A stretch of 64,000 nt of DNA from Tritonibacter scottomollicae (GTDB lineage: Bacteria; Pseudomonadota; Alphaproteobacteria; Rhodobacterales; Rhodobacteraceae), in the NCBI RefSeq assembly GCF_003003215.1, contig NZ_PVUF01000006.1, positions 164,068 to 228,067 of the forward strand, given 5' to 3'. The position numbers and the translations under genes are program-made. Shown here one piece after another: positions 1 through 8,296 of this stretch (its first letter is position 1; each line of letters begins with the position of its first letter). The notes beneath the pieces are model-generated. The model ran no database searches, was not told the DNA's origin, and worked only from the letters and a program-made list of their open reading frames with translations.

Positions 1-527
1 ATGAGGCCGACCAGACCCGCAAGGCCGGCGTGCTGAGGCTGGCCGCCGACAAGGCCGGTTGGGGCAAGGCACCCACGGGCCGCACTCAGGGCATCGCGGT
101 GCATAAATCCTTCGGCTCCTACGTCGCGGAGGTGGTGGAGATTTCCGGCAACATCGACGATGGCATCGTGATCGAAAAGGTCACGGCGGCGGTCGACTGC
201 GGCATCGCCATCAACCCGGATGTCATCACGGCCCAGATCGAGGGCGGTATCGGCTACGGCATCGGGCACGCCATGCGCGACCAGATCACCCTGTCGGATG
301 GCGCGGTGGAGCAGTCGAACTTCCCCGACTACGAGCCGCTGCGGATCTCGGACATCAAGATGATCGAGACCCATATCGTGCCCTCGACCGTTGCCCCCAC
401 CGGCATCGGCGAGCCGGGCACACCGCCCTCGGCCCCGGCTCTGGCCAATGCCATTGCCGCCCTGACCGAAGACAGCGAGCTGGTGGCGGAGCTGCCGATG
501 GCCGAGGCCGGTGTTTACTTCGCCTGA
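1..527 (+). CDS. Molybdopterin-binding aldehyde oxidase/xanthine dehydrogenase family subunit, C-terminal part (IorB-like)
   Basis: This is the 3' end of a gene that begins before the window; the frame is open from base 3 and ends in TGA at 525-527. The visible ~174 residues match the C-terminus of large molybdenum-cofactor subunits of the isoquinoline 1-oxidoreductase beta / xanthine dehydrogenase type. Typical blocks are AVDCGIAINPD, the glycine-rich GGIGYGIGHAM, and the late GIGEPGTPPSAPALANAI, which carries the Glu that acts as catalytic base in this family. Such subunits hydroxylate N-heterocycles or aldehydes and work with a small [2Fe-2S] subunit, which would lie upstream outside the window. 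The substrate cannot be inferred. A terminator follows within 65 bases, so this is the last gene of its unit. Confidence 0.85.
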   Translation, partial: EADQTRKAGVLRLAADKAGWGKAPTGRTQGIAVHKSFGSYVAEVVEISGNIDDGIVIEKVTAAVDCGIAINPDVITAQIEGGIGYGIGHAMRDQITLSDGAVEQSNFPDYEPLRISDIKMIETHIVPSTVAPTGIGEPGTPPSAPALANAIAALTEDSELVAELPMAEAGVYFA

Positions 528-567
528 TCCCGCCTGCGGTAGTCAGGACTTTGCAATGACATCAGGA

Positions 568-590
568 GGCGCCTTCGGGCGCCCCTTTTT
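568..590 (+). terminator. Rho-independent terminator after the molybdenum dehydrogenase gene
   Basis: A perfect six-pair stem (GGCGCC, loop TTCG, GGCGCC) is followed by CC and a run of five T. It lies 41 bases after the stop codon. Confidence 0.85.
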
Positions 591-726
591 ATGCGCCTGT
601 GGTCCTGCGTTTGCGCCTGCCGTTGCACCTAACGTTGCAGCTGTCCTCGCACCTGTTTGAAAAACCACTTGCCCTCAACCATGGTTGAGCCGCGACAAAG
701 GTCTCCGATCAAAATTATCGGAGACC

Positions 727-1608
727 ATGCACATGCGAATTTTCCTTCTCGGCGCCACCGGCTCCATCGGCAGCGCAATCCTCAGCACCCTCGTGGCAGC
801 GGGCCATCAGGCCACCGCCCTCTGCCGCTCCGACCACAGCGCCTCTGCGGTGGCGCGACGGGGCGCCGCCGTCCAACGCGGCGACATGCGCGCACCCCGG
901 GGCTGGGCCCATGCGCTGAGAGATCAGGACGCGGTGATCCAGGCCGCCGCCACCTTCGACACCGACATGGCAGAGGCCGACCGCGCGGTGGTGGATGCGC
1001 TTCTCGAGGTGGGCGCGACCCGCAACAGCCCGCTGCGGGTGGTCTATACCGGGGGCTGCTGGCTCTATGGTGACACCGGCGGGCGGGTCGTCGACGAGGC
1101 ATCCGGATTTGCCCCGATCCCCGCCTTTGCCTGGATGCTCGACCACGCTGATCTGCTGATGCGATGCCCCGGCCTCTCCACAGCCGTGATCCACCCCGCC
1201 ATGGTCTATCACGCAGGCGGCGGCGTGTTCGATGACATGCTTGCCGACATCCGTGCCCACCGCCCCATCGAGATCCGCGGCCACCCCGACATCCGCTGGC
1301 CACTGGTCCATCGCGATGATCTCGCCCTCGCCTACCAGCTGTTGGCAGAAATGCAGGGCCTCACCGGTCACTTCAATGCCGTCGCCCAGACCGGAGTCGA
1401 GATTGGTCGGATCGCCGCGACCCTCGCCCGTGCATCCGGGCATGACGGCCAGCTGACCTGCCGTTCCCGCGCCGAGGTGCTCGCCCGCGAGGGGGACTGG
1501 GCCGAAGGGCCGATGCTGGATCAACGGCTTTCGGCCAGACGCCTGATCGAGGCCACCGGCTGGACGCCGCAGCACAGGGACCTGAGCCAGACCTTCCCCG
1601 CCAGCTGA
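727..1608 (+). CDS. NAD(P)-dependent epimerase/dehydratase-like protein (extended SDR fold)
   Basis: A 293-residue protein with an N-terminal Rossmann motif (FLLGATGSIGSAIL), which binds NAD(P) in atypical or extended short-chain dehydrogenases. Central VVYTGGCWLYGD and IHPAMVYHAGG segments resemble NAD-dependent epimerases and NmrA-like proteins. The classical YxxxK pair is not obvious, so catalysis is uncertain. The frame is open upstream, but the Rossmann strand begins right after the ATGs at 727 and 733, so the start was placed at 727; no strong ribosome site is visible. It stands alone between a terminator and a palindrome-rich gap. The substrate is unknown. Confidence 0.75.
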   Translation: MHMRIFLLGATGSIGSAILSTLVAAGHQATALCRSDHSASAVARRGAAVQRGDMRAPRGWAHALRDQDAVIQAAATFDTDMAEADRAVVDALLEVGATRNSPLRVVYTGGCWLYGDTGGRVVDEASGFAPIPAFAWMLDHADLLMRCPGLSTAVIHPAMVYHAGGGVFDDMLADIRAHRPIEIRGHPDIRWPLVHRDDLALAYQLLAEMQGLTGHFNAVAQTGVEIGRIAATLARASGHDGQLTCRSRAEVLAREGDWAEGPMLDQRLSARRLIEATGWTPQHRDLSQTFPAS

Positions 1609-1684
1609 GCCGTTGCCGTTGCGCCGGACGCCCACATCACGCAACCTCATTAAAACTTAAAAAAATCAGTACGATAGATCACAC

Positions 1685-1726
1685 CTCCTGACCTATTGTT
1701 TCGCGCGCGAAACATTGCGTCAGGAG
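1685..1726. promoter_or_regulatory. 42-bp nested palindrome, candidate operator
   Basis: Two perfect inverted repeats share one centre: inner GTTTCGCGCGCGAAAC (1698-1713) and outer CTCCTGAC (1685-1692) with GTCAGGAG (1719-1726), each separated from the inner block by five bases. A further small palindrome, AAACAA-TTC-TTGTTT, lies at 1745-1759. The site is about 100 bases upstream of the P-loop gene and has no T-run, so an operator is more likely than a terminator. The binding protein is unknown. Confidence 0.5.
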
Positions 1727-1826
1727 AGTTGACCTATCGTCCGGAAACAATTCTTGTTTTGCGCAACCTGTGGTGGTAGCCCTCGTCGCCTTGAATTTGC
1801 ACAGCTGCGGACACCGGGAGGTCGCG

Positions 1827-2378
1827 ATGCAACGGGTGATGATCCTTGGACAGCCGGGCTCCGGCAAATCCACCTTGGCGCAAAAGCTCGGCGCCCGCAC
1901 CGGACTGCCGGTCTTTCACATCGATCATATCCACTGGTCCCCGGGCTGGGTCGAGCGTCCGCGCGACGAAAAAAACCGCCTTTGCGCAGAGGTCCACGCG
2001 CGCGCTCAATGGATCTTCGAGGGCGGCCATTCTGCCACTTGGGCCGAGCGACTGGCGCGGGCCGATACGGTGATCTGGCTTGATGTGCCGCTGGGGCGGC
2101 GGATCTGGCGGGTGATCCGGCGTTCGCTGTTCTACTGGGGGCGCAGCCGTCCCGACATGCCCGAAGGCTGCCCGGAGCGGTTCAGCTTGGAGTTCTATCG
2201 TTTTATCTGGCGCACCCGCCGGTCCTCGCGCGACCAGATCAGACGTCTGATTACGCAGGCCCGGGCGGAGAAATCCGTACATGTTCTGCACACCCTGCGC
2301 GACGTCGACAGGTTCCTCGACAGCCTGTCGGCAAACCAGACCGGTGGAACTCCCACAGGCGGCATACAGACGGGATAG
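1827..2378 (+). CDS. P-loop nucleotide kinase-like protein (AAA/adenylate-kinase-related, FlaR-like)
   Basis: A 183-residue protein that begins MQRVMILGQPGSGKST, with the Walker A motif GQPGSGKS at residues 8-15. The following HIDHIHWSPGW and EGGHSATWAERLARADTVIWLDVP blocks are typical of small adenylate-kinase-related proteins often labelled 'DNA topology modulation protein FlaR' or 'adenylate kinase'. The cellular substrate of this family is not established. The ATG at 1827 was chosen over an in-frame GTG upstream because GGGAG lies seven bases before it and homologues begin at this strand. It is a single gene, convergent with the lyxose isomerase. Confidence 0.75.
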   Translation: MQRVMILGQPGSGKSTLAQKLGARTGLPVFHIDHIHWSPGWVERPRDEKNRLCAEVHARAQWIFEGGHSATWAERLARADTVIWLDVPLGRRIWRVIRRSLFYWGRSRPDMPEGCPERFSLEFYRFIWRTRRSSRDQIRRLITQARAEKSVHVLHTLRDVDRFLDSLSANQTGGTPTGGIQTG

Positions 2379-2477
2379 CTGCGCAGTCTGCGCGCTGCAT
2401 GGCACGGAAAGCCCCGAGATATTGCACCTAGATTGCCCGTGATGAAGGCCGCAAACCGCCATCACCCGGCGCGCGGA

Positions 2478-3143
2478 TCAGTAGTCCGACACCAGCAGAT
2501 GAGACGGTGCTACATCCTCGTCAATGTCACTGAACCGACCGATCTTCATCTCGAACACATTGTCGGTCCGGTCATCATTGACGGTCGAGACCTCGCCGAT
2601 CAGACAATCGCTTCCCTCCGCCCAGAACGCATGCCAGATGCCCGGCATGAGGGTGACGCTCTCGCCCGGTTGCAGCATCAGCTTGCCACCGGCAGGCAGC
2701 GTCCGCGCAATCCCATCCGTAGGCACAGTCACATCGGCCGAACGGTCAATGCCGCCCTCTGCATCCGGCGCGAACAACTCAATCACCAAGGTGCCGCCGC
2801 CGCGGTTGATGATGTCCTCGGCCTTGATGTCGTGACGATGCATCGGCGACAGCTGATCGCGGCGTGAGATCATGACCTTCTCCGCATAGAGCATCCCTCG
2901 TCCGGCGCTCAGATCGGCGTGGCTGCCGTTGCGGGTGGTGAACAGGAACAGACCCAGCTCGTCAAACCGACCCTGCCCGTAGTCCGTGATATCCCAGCCA
3001 AGGCCACGAGAGCGGATATCTGCAGCCTCCGGAGCGCGCATTTGCTCCGGCGTCCAATGGGCGAAGGGCGGAAGATGCATGCCGTGACTTTTGATGAAGG
3101 ACCAACTGCGGTCCAGAATATCGTTTACCTCAGAGCGTTTCAT
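2478..3143 (-). CDS. D-lyxose/D-mannose ketol-isomerase (cupin)
   Basis: A 221-residue cupin-type sugar isomerase of the D-lyxose isomerase family, which interconverts D-lyxose with D-xylulose and D-mannose with D-fructose using a divalent metal. The metal-binding motif is visible as MHRHDIKAED, with a further histidine in MPGIWHAFW. The start has a good AGGAG site. It lies 39 bases downstream of frcK on the same strand, so it is probably the last gene of the frc operon. That position suggests it feeds an imported aldose into fructose or xylulose metabolism. Which sugar is used in vivo is not shown by the sequence. Confidence 0.85.
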   Translation of the reverse strand: MKRSEVNDILDRSWSFIKSHGMHLPPFAHWTPEQMRAPEAADIRSRGLGWDITDYGQGRFDELGLFLFTTRNGSHADLSAGRGMLYAEKVMISRRDQLSPMHRHDIKAEDIINRGGGTLVIELFAPDAEGGIDRSADVTVPTDGIARTLPAGGKLMLQPGESVTLMPGIWHAFWAEGSDCLIGEVSTVNDDRTDNVFEMKIGRFSDIDEDVAPSHLLVSDY

Positions 3144-3182
3144 GCCCGGTCTCCTTGATCGTCATTTTTGCTACGCCCCGCC

Positions 3183-3806
3183 TCAACGCCATGTCAGATC
3201 GGCGGGCAGTCTGGCGCTCGCGATGCGCTCAGCATTGGCAAGATCATTGCCCCGCGCCCGCGCCTCTGCCGCGGCCTGATCAAGGCCATGGGTCAACCAG
3301 CGCTGCACCAGCCGCGCCTCCAGGTCCGCAAGCGGAACATCCAGTCGGATCGATACGTCCCACAGATCCGCCAGTTCGCGCCAGCCAGGTTCGTCAAACA
3401 ACAGGTAGTTGCCTTCGATCACAGCGATGCTGCAGTCCTGCCCCACATGCGCCGCACCGGCGATGGCAAGATCGCGACTGCGGTCGAACAGCGGGTAGAT
3501 CACTTCATCATCCGCGCGCAGCGCATGGCAGAGCCGCTTAAAACCGCCCAGATCGAATGTCTCCGGCGCGCCCTTTCGCGGCATCAATCCGCGTGCTTCC
3601 AGCAACCGATTGTCCAAGTGGAACCCGTCCATCGGCACGACCTCAGACCGGACGCCGCGCTCTGTCAGCATGGCCGCCAGCGGCTCCGAAAGGGTCGATT
3701 TACCGCTGCCCGGCGCACCGGACAGGGCAACCAGTCGACGCCCCCCGCCCGACAGGTCCAGCCGGGCAAGCACCGCATCACACAGCTCTTCCATCCGTCG
3801 CAGCAT
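3183..3806 (-). CDS. frcK: P-loop sugar/nucleoside kinase of the frc operon (FrcK-like)
   Basis: A 207-residue P-loop kinase of the uridine kinase/phosphoribulokinase-like group, with Walker A GAPGSGKSTLSEPL near the N-terminus and PMDGFHLDN following, a substrate-side motif of this family. In Sinorhizobium the fourth gene of frcBCAK encodes such a kinase, and the order here is the same. The phosphorylated substrate is not firmly known. The frcA stop reads GTGATG on the coding strand. Either GTG at 3809 or ATG at 3806 could start translation; the ATG (TGATG overlap) was chosen. The tight overlap implies translational coupling to frcA. Confidence 0.8.
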   Translation of the reverse strand: MLRRMEELCDAVLARLDLSGGGRRLVALSGAPGSGKSTLSEPLAAMLTERGVRSEVVPMDGFHLDNRLLEARGLMPRKGAPETFDLGGFKRLCHALRADDEVIYPLFDRSRDLAIAGAAHVGQDCSIAVIEGNYLLFDEPGWRELADLWDVSIRLDVPLADLEARLVQRWLTHGLDQAAAEARARGNDLANAERIASARLPADLTWR

Positions 3807-4582
3807 CACGCCACCGACATTTCCTGCTCCGGCTCCTTGGCGCCGGTCATATAGGCCACCGCATCGGACATCTCATGCTGTTTTGGGTCAATCACGCAGA
3901 GCCGCTTGCCCAGTCGATGCACATGGATGCGGTCGGCGACCTCAAACACATGCGGCATGTTGTGGCTGATCAGGATGATCGGAATGCCGCGCGACTTCAC
4001 GTCCTGAATAAGCTCCAGAACCCGGCGGCTTTCCTTGACGCCAAGCGCCGCCGTCGGCTCATCCAGAATGATGACCTTGGAGCCAAAGGCCGCCGCGCGG
4101 GCCACGGCGACGCCCTGACGCTGGCCACCGGACAGGGTTTCCACCGCCTGATTGATGTTCTGGATGGTCATCAGCCCGAGGTCGTTGAGCTTTTCCCGCG
4201 CCATCGTTTCCATCCGGGCCCGGTCCAGCTGCCGCAGAACCTGCCCGCGCCAGCCCGGTTTGCGCAGTTCGCGCCCCATGAACATATTGTCGGCGATCGA
4301 CAGCGCCGGAGACATGGCGAGGGTCTGATAAACTGTCTCGATCCCCGCTTCGCGTGCGTCAATGGGCGAGTGGAAGTTGATCGGCTTGCCGTCCAGCTCC
4401 ACCGTGCCCTCGTCCGGAATCACCGCCCCCGACAGGGCCTTGATCAGGGTGGATTTGCCAGCGCCGTTGTCACCGATCACCGCCAGGATCTCGCCCGGCA
4501 TCAGCTCAAAATCACAGTGATCGAGGGCCGTCACGCGCCCGTAGCGTTTCACCAGGCCGCGACCTTTGAGAATGGGTTCCAT
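3806..4582 (-). CDS. frcA: Sugar ABC transporter ATP-binding protein (FrcA-like)
   Basis: A 258-residue ATPase with a single nucleotide-binding domain. Walker A is GDNGAGKST at residues 37-45, the signature is LSGGQRQ, and Walker B is VIILDEPTAALG followed by an LISHN switch. Single-domain ATPases of this sort power CUT2-like fructose/mannose/ribose importers of the Frc type. The open frame extends 26 codons upstream into frcC, but the start is ATG at 4582, which overlaps the frcC stop by one base (TAATG). It works with FrcC in the inner membrane and the periplasmic FrcB. Confidence 0.9.
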   Translation of the reverse strand: MEPILKGRGLVKRYGRVTALDHCDFELMPGEILAVIGDNGAGKSTLIKALSGAVIPDEGTVELDGKPINFHSPIDAREAGIETVYQTLAMSPALSIADNMFMGRELRKPGWRGQVLRQLDRARMETMAREKLNDLGLMTIQNINQAVETLSGGQRQGVAVARAAAFGSKVIILDEPTAALGVKESRRVLELIQDVKSRGIPIILISHNMPHVFEVADRIHVHRLGKRLCVIDPKQHEMSDAVAYMTGAKEPEQEMSVA

Positions 4583-5643
4583 TACACCGATACCTTTCTG
4601 ATCCACTGGTCCACTGCGACGGCAGCGATGATGAGCACACCGATGAGCAGATAGGTCCATTGCGCGTCCGCCCCCAGCAGCCGCAACCCGAGGGTGAAGA
4701 CCCCGACGATCAACGCGCCAAAGAAGGTGCCCAGCACCGAGCCGCGTCCTCCAAAGAGCGAAATGCCCCCGATCACCACCGCGGTGATGCTCTCGATATT
4801 GGCGAGCTGGCCGGAAGTGGGCGAGACCGAGCCGATGCGCCCGATCAGGGCCCAGCCGGCAAAGGCGCAGATCAGGCCCGACAGCATGTAGACTGAAATC
4901 AGCACCTTGTCGGTGTTGACGCCCGACAGCTCCGCCGCCTCCTTGTCATCGCCCACCGCATAGACGTGTCGCCCCCAAGCGGTGTGGCGCAGCACATAGG
5001 CGAGGATCAGCACCAAGAGCACCATGAACAGCACGCCATAGGTGAAGACCGCACCGCCGATTTTGAACTTCTCGCCAAAGAACTGCAGGAAAGGTGCCTC
5101 GGCGGATATTTCCTGGCTGCGGATGGTTTCATTGGCGGAATAGAGGAAATTGCCCGCCAGCACGATTTGCCACATGCCGAGGGTCACGATGAAGGGCGGC
5201 AGCTTCATCCGTGCGACCAGCCAGCCATTCACAAAACCGCAGGCGGCGCCGCACATCAGCCCGCACGCCACCCCGAGCGCCGGCGGCAGCCCGTAGCGGA
5301 AGGTGAACTGACCCATGACCACCGAACTCAGCACCATGATCGCGCCCACCGACAGGTCGATGCCCGCGGTCAGGATCACCAGCGATTGCGCGCTGGCCAC
5401 GATACCAACGATGGCCACCTGCTGGAGGATCAGGGTCAGCGCGAAGGGAGAGAAGAATTTCGACCCCAGCAGCGCACCAAAGGTCACGATGGACAGGATC
5501 AGCACGATCAGCGGCACCAGCGAGGGCGTCACATGCAGCGCGTGTTGGAGCCTCTGGATAAAACTCTGATGGCCCTGATCGAACTCTGCCACCTGATCCG
5601 GGCTTCCGGTGACAGCGGCTTCATAGCTCTGCGGGGTAGACAT
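4582..5643 (-). CDS. frcC: Sugar ABC transporter permease (FrcC-like)
   Basis: A 353-residue inner-membrane permease of the ribose/fructose (RbsC/FrcC) family with about nine or ten hydrophobic segments. A soluble N-terminal tail of ~40 residues precedes the first helix (LIVLILSIVTFGALLG). AGIDLSVGAI and AVGDDKEAAELSGV are characteristic RbsC-type blocks. The start at 5643 has a strong GGAGGA site; six further in-frame codons lie upstream. It is separated from frcB by 143 bases that carry two hairpins and is coupled to frcA by a one-base overlap. Confidence 0.9.
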   Translation of the reverse strand: MSTPQSYEAAVTGSPDQVAEFDQGHQSFIQRLQHALHVTPSLVPLIVLILSIVTFGALLGSKFFSPFALTLILQQVAIVGIVASAQSLVILTAGIDLSVGAIMVLSSVVMGQFTFRYGLPPALGVACGLMCGAACGFVNGWLVARMKLPPFIVTLGMWQIVLAGNFLYSANETIRSQEISAEAPFLQFFGEKFKIGGAVFTYGVLFMVLLVLILAYVLRHTAWGRHVYAVGDDKEAAELSGVNTDKVLISVYMLSGLICAFAGWALIGRIGSVSPTSGQLANIESITAVVIGGISLFGGRGSVLGTFFGALIVGVFTLGLRLLGADAQWTYLLIGVLIIAAVAVDQWIRKVSV

Positions 5644-5705
5644 GATGCTCCTCCAAATCACCCGATGTCAGCGGGGTTGGTGTATTTTCTCTTGTGGTCC
5701 GAGAG

Positions 5706-5777
5706 ACCAATGGGGCGGGCACGCATGTCCACCCCATTGGTATTGTGTGTGGAGAGAGGGGGCGAATACGCCCCCTC
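5706..5777 (-). other. Two intercistronic stem-loops between frcB and frcC
   Basis: Just after the frcB stop the transcript can form a nine-pair hairpin (5756-5777, stem GAGGGGGCG, loop of four), then a second with perfect ten-base arms (ACCAATGGGG at 5706-5715 with CCCCATTGGT at 5732-5741). No long U-run follows. Such structures commonly protect the binding-protein message or partly terminate, giving more binding protein than membrane components. Confidence 0.65.
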
Positions 5778-5786
5778 CGTGTCAGC

Positions 5787-6803
5787 TCAACCCCAGCAGA
5801 GGTTGGTGCCCTCTTCGGTGTCGATGCTGTCAACGCCATCCACGGGTTTGTCGGTCACCAGTGCAACGCCAGTATCAAAGAAATCCTTGCCCGGTGTCGG
5901 TTCCGGCTTCACGCCTTCGTCGGCCCATTTCTTGATGGCCTCAACACCGAGGGACGCCATCATCAACGGGTACTGCTGCGACGTCGCGCCGATCACGCCG
6001 TCCTTGACGTTCTGCACGCCGGGGCAGCCACCATCGACAGAGACGATCAGAACGTCATTCTCACGTCCGATGGATTTCAGTGCCTCATAGGCACCGGCGG
6101 CAGCGGGTTCGTTGATGGTATAGACCACATTGATCATCGGATCCTTGGCGAGCAGGTTCTCCATCGCCCTGCGACCGCCCTCTTCATTCCCGGCTGTCAC
6201 GTCATTGCCGATGATGCGCGCGTCGTCCTCATCGCCCCATTTGTTGGGATCACCAAGGTCGATGCCAAAGCCCTGAAGGAACCCCTGATCGCGCAGCACG
6301 CCAACGGTGGGCTGGCTGACCGCCAGATCGAGCATGCCGATTTTGGCGTCGGCTGCGTCCTCACCCAGTGCAGCGGCAGCCCATTGGCCGATCAACTCAC
6401 CGGCGAGGAAGTTGTCAGTCGCAAAGGTCGCATCCGCCGCGTCGATCGGGCTGAGCGGCGTGTCCAGCGCAATCACCACAAGGCCCGCGTCGCGCGCCTG
6501 CTGCACTGCGGGCACGATGGACGAGGTGTCGGACGCGGTGAGCAGGATGCCCTTGGCCCCATCCGCGATGCAGGTCTCGATCGCCGCAACTTGCGTTTCA
6601 TGATCGCCGTCGATCTTGCCGGCAAAGGACTTGAGCTCCATGCCAAGCTCTTCGGCCTTGGCGGTGGCGCCTTCCTTCATCTTCACGAAGAAGGGGTTGG
6701 TGTCGGTTTTGGTGATCAGGCAGGCAGTCACCTTGTCATCGGCCTGTGCGGCACCTGCAATCAGGCCCACACCAGCGATGGTGGTCAGCAGAAGTTTCTT
6801 CAT
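5787..6803 (-). CDS. frcB: Sugar ABC transporter periplasmic binding protein (FrcB-like)
   Basis: A 338-residue periplasmic binding protein with a 21-residue signal peptide ([21 protein letters not shown]). Type I sugar-binding-protein blocks follow: [38 protein letters not shown] and [16 protein letters not shown]. It is close in length and order to FrcB of Sinorhizobium, which binds fructose, mannose and ribose. The start has a strong GGAGGAG site. It is the first gene of a minus-strand operon (frcB-frcC-frcA-frcK-isomerase) and is divergent from the ROK regulator across 186 bases. Substrate specificity is inferred from the family and from the adjacent isomerase. Confidence 0.9.
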   Translation of the reverse strand: MKKLLLTTIAGVGLIAGAAQADDKVTACLITKTDTNPFFVKMKEGATAKAEELGMELKSFAGKIDGDHETQVAAIETCIADGAKGILLTASDTSSIVPAVQQARDAGLVVIALDTPLSPIDAADATFATDNFLAGELIGQWAAAALGEDAADAKIGMLDLAVSQPTVGVLRDQGFLQGFGIDLGDPNKWGDEDDARIIGNDVTAGNEEGGRRAMENLLAKDPMINVVYTINEPAAAGAYEALKSIGRENDVLIVSVDGGCPGVQNVKDGVIGATSQQYPLMMASLGVEAIKKWADEGVKPEPTPGKDFFDTGVALVTDKPVDGVDSIDTEEGTNLCWG

Positions 6804-6909
6804 GGTCTCCTCCCAGAAACGCGTATTTCATGTCGCTTCGCCCCACCCTGTTCTCCCTTGGCGGGTGCGTCGCCTGCCCGCATGAAAGCCGCGATTCCTC
6901 GCCACTGTC

Positions 6910-6934
6910 AATAAATAATTCAACTTGATTTATT
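6910..6934. promoter_or_regulatory. AT-rich inverted repeat in the frcB-frcR gap, candidate ROK operator
   Basis: AATAAAT (6910-6916) and ATTTATT (6928-6934) form an inverted repeat with an 11-base spacer in the divergent promoter region. Known ROK regulators of the NagC/Mlc group bind AT-rich inverted repeats of similar size. Assignment to the adjacent regulator is inference. Confidence 0.5.
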
Positions 6935-6989
6935 AACTATCCAGCGGCACGCTCTTGCCTCATGTGGAGGAGGAGCGCATAGACCGCAC

Positions 6990-8186
6990 ATGCCAGAGAC
7001 ACGTCCCTATACCAGCGGCGCAAATCAAAGCGAGGTGCGCGCGCATAATGAACGGTTGATGCTGTCGGTCCTGCATCAGGACGGCGCCATGCCGGGCAGC
7101 GAGATGGCACGGCGCACCGGCCTGTCGTCGCAAACGGTGTCGGTCATTCTGCGCAAACTGGAGCAAGATGGGCTGATCCTGCGTGGCGAGAGCCAGAAGG
7201 GACGCGTCGGGAAACCCTCGGTGCCCATGGGCATCAACCCCGAGGGGCTGTTTTCCTATGGCATCAAGATCGGGCGGCGCAGCACCGACTTGATGCTGAT
7301 CGATTTCAGCGGAGGCATTCGCGCCGAGCGCCGCCTGCGGTATCGATACCCGCAACCTGACGAGGTGTTCGGCTTTATCGAAACCAGCCTGCGCGACATC
7401 GGGTCCGACCTGACCGCAGATCAGCGCGACCGCATCTGCGGTATCGGCGTCGCGACCCCCTTTGACCTGTGGCGCTGGCACGCACAGGCCGGCGCACCAA
7501 AGACCAGTCTTCAGGCCTGGAAAGAACTGTGCCCGGTGACCGAAATCGCCCGGTTCAGCCCCCTGCGATGCTTTGTCATCAACGATGCGACCGCCGCCTG
7601 TCGCGCGGAGCACATGTTCGGTGCCAGCCGCGCCTGGCGGGACAGCATCTACTTCTTCATCGCATCATTTGCCGGCGGCGGCGTGGTGCTGAACAATTCT
7701 GTCTATGAGGGCAGCATGGGCAACGCAGGGGCGCTCGGCCCGCTGCCCACGCGCCGTCCCGATGGAAGCGACGGACGCCTGCTCGACACCGCGTCGATCC
7801 GCGAGCTGGAACGGAGACTGGTGGAGGTCAATATCGATCCGATCGTGCTGTGGACGCAACCGCAGGACTGGAGCCGTCTGGAAGAGCATGTGGCGCAATG
7901 GCTGGAAGACACCGCTGTTGCGCTGGCGCGCGCGGCTCTTGCAACCTGTGCCGTCATCGATTTTCAGGCTGTGGTGATAGATGGCGCCATGCCCCCGTCC
8001 CTGCGCGCGCGTCTCGTGGATCGGGTACGCGCCGAGCTGCCAACGCTGGACGCACGCGGTTTGATCCGACCCGTTGTGGCAGAGGGTGAGATTGGCGCCC
8101 ATGCCTCTGCCCTTGGAGCCGCTGCCAAACCCCTGATCGCGCAATATCTGATGGACACGCACGCCGGGTTTGCTCCGGCGTCCTGA
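6990..8186 (+). CDS. frcR: ROK-family transcriptional regulator (FrcR-like)
   Basis: A 398-residue ROK repressor. An N-terminal winged helix-turn-helix (about residues 20-75, with LSSQTVSVILRKLEQDGLI) is followed by a ROK domain with FINDATAACRAEHMFG and a glycine-rich IASFAGGGVVLNN. The kinase-type ROK zinc motif is not clearly complete, as in many regulators. It is divergent from frcB, as in the frc locus of Sinorhizobium, so it most likely controls sugar uptake and may also repress itself. The inducer is probably the transported sugar or its phosphate. Confidence 0.85.
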   Translation: MPETRPYTSGANQSEVRAHNERLMLSVLHQDGAMPGSEMARRTGLSSQTVSVILRKLEQDGLILRGESQKGRVGKPSVPMGINPEGLFSYGIKIGRRSTDLMLIDFSGGIRAERRLRYRYPQPDEVFGFIETSLRDIGSDLTADQRDRICGIGVATPFDLWRWHAQAGAPKTSLQAWKELCPVTEIARFSPLRCFVINDATAACRAEHMFGASRAWRDSIYFFIASFAGGGVVLNNSVYEGSMGNAGALGPLPTRRPDGSDGRLLDTASIRELERRLVEVNIDPIVLWTQPQDWSRLEEHVAQWLEDTAVALARAALATCAVIDFQAVVIDGAMPPSLRARLVDRVRAELPTLDARGLIRPVVAEGEIGAHASALGAAAKPLIAQYLMDTHAGFAPAS

Positions 8187-8239
8187 GACGCGACCCTGCC
8201 CCACCGGCGAGGGTTGACGGGTGATTTATGCGCGGCTTA

Positions 8240-8260
8240 CAACCAATCTCAAATTGGTTG
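8240..8260. promoter_or_regulatory. 21-bp perfect palindrome upstream of tauE, candidate FadR-type operator
   Basis: CAACCAAT (8240-8247), five bases, then ATTGGTTG (8253-8260): perfect eight-base arms 37 bases before the tauE start. It overlaps the expected promoter of the tauE-gntR pair. There is no T-run, so it is not a good terminator for the preceding gene. The ACCAAT element recalls sites of FadR/PdhR-type GntR proteins, but in those the half-sites face the other way. Confidence 0.55.
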
Positions 8261-8296
8261 CCTCCCATCGAGGCCAGAAGTCAGGGCGAGAGACAC

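Noticed and set aside
657..1650. Alternative frames over the SDR-like gene on both strands
   Set aside because: The plus-strand frame with the Rossmann motif explains the region; the others lack motifs.
4966..6914. Long plus-strand open frames (4966-6090 and 5694-6914) opposite the frc genes
   Set aside because: They lie antisense to frcC and frcB, are rich in His, Arg and Gln typical of GC-rich shadow frames, cross gene borders and lack domains or ribosome sites.
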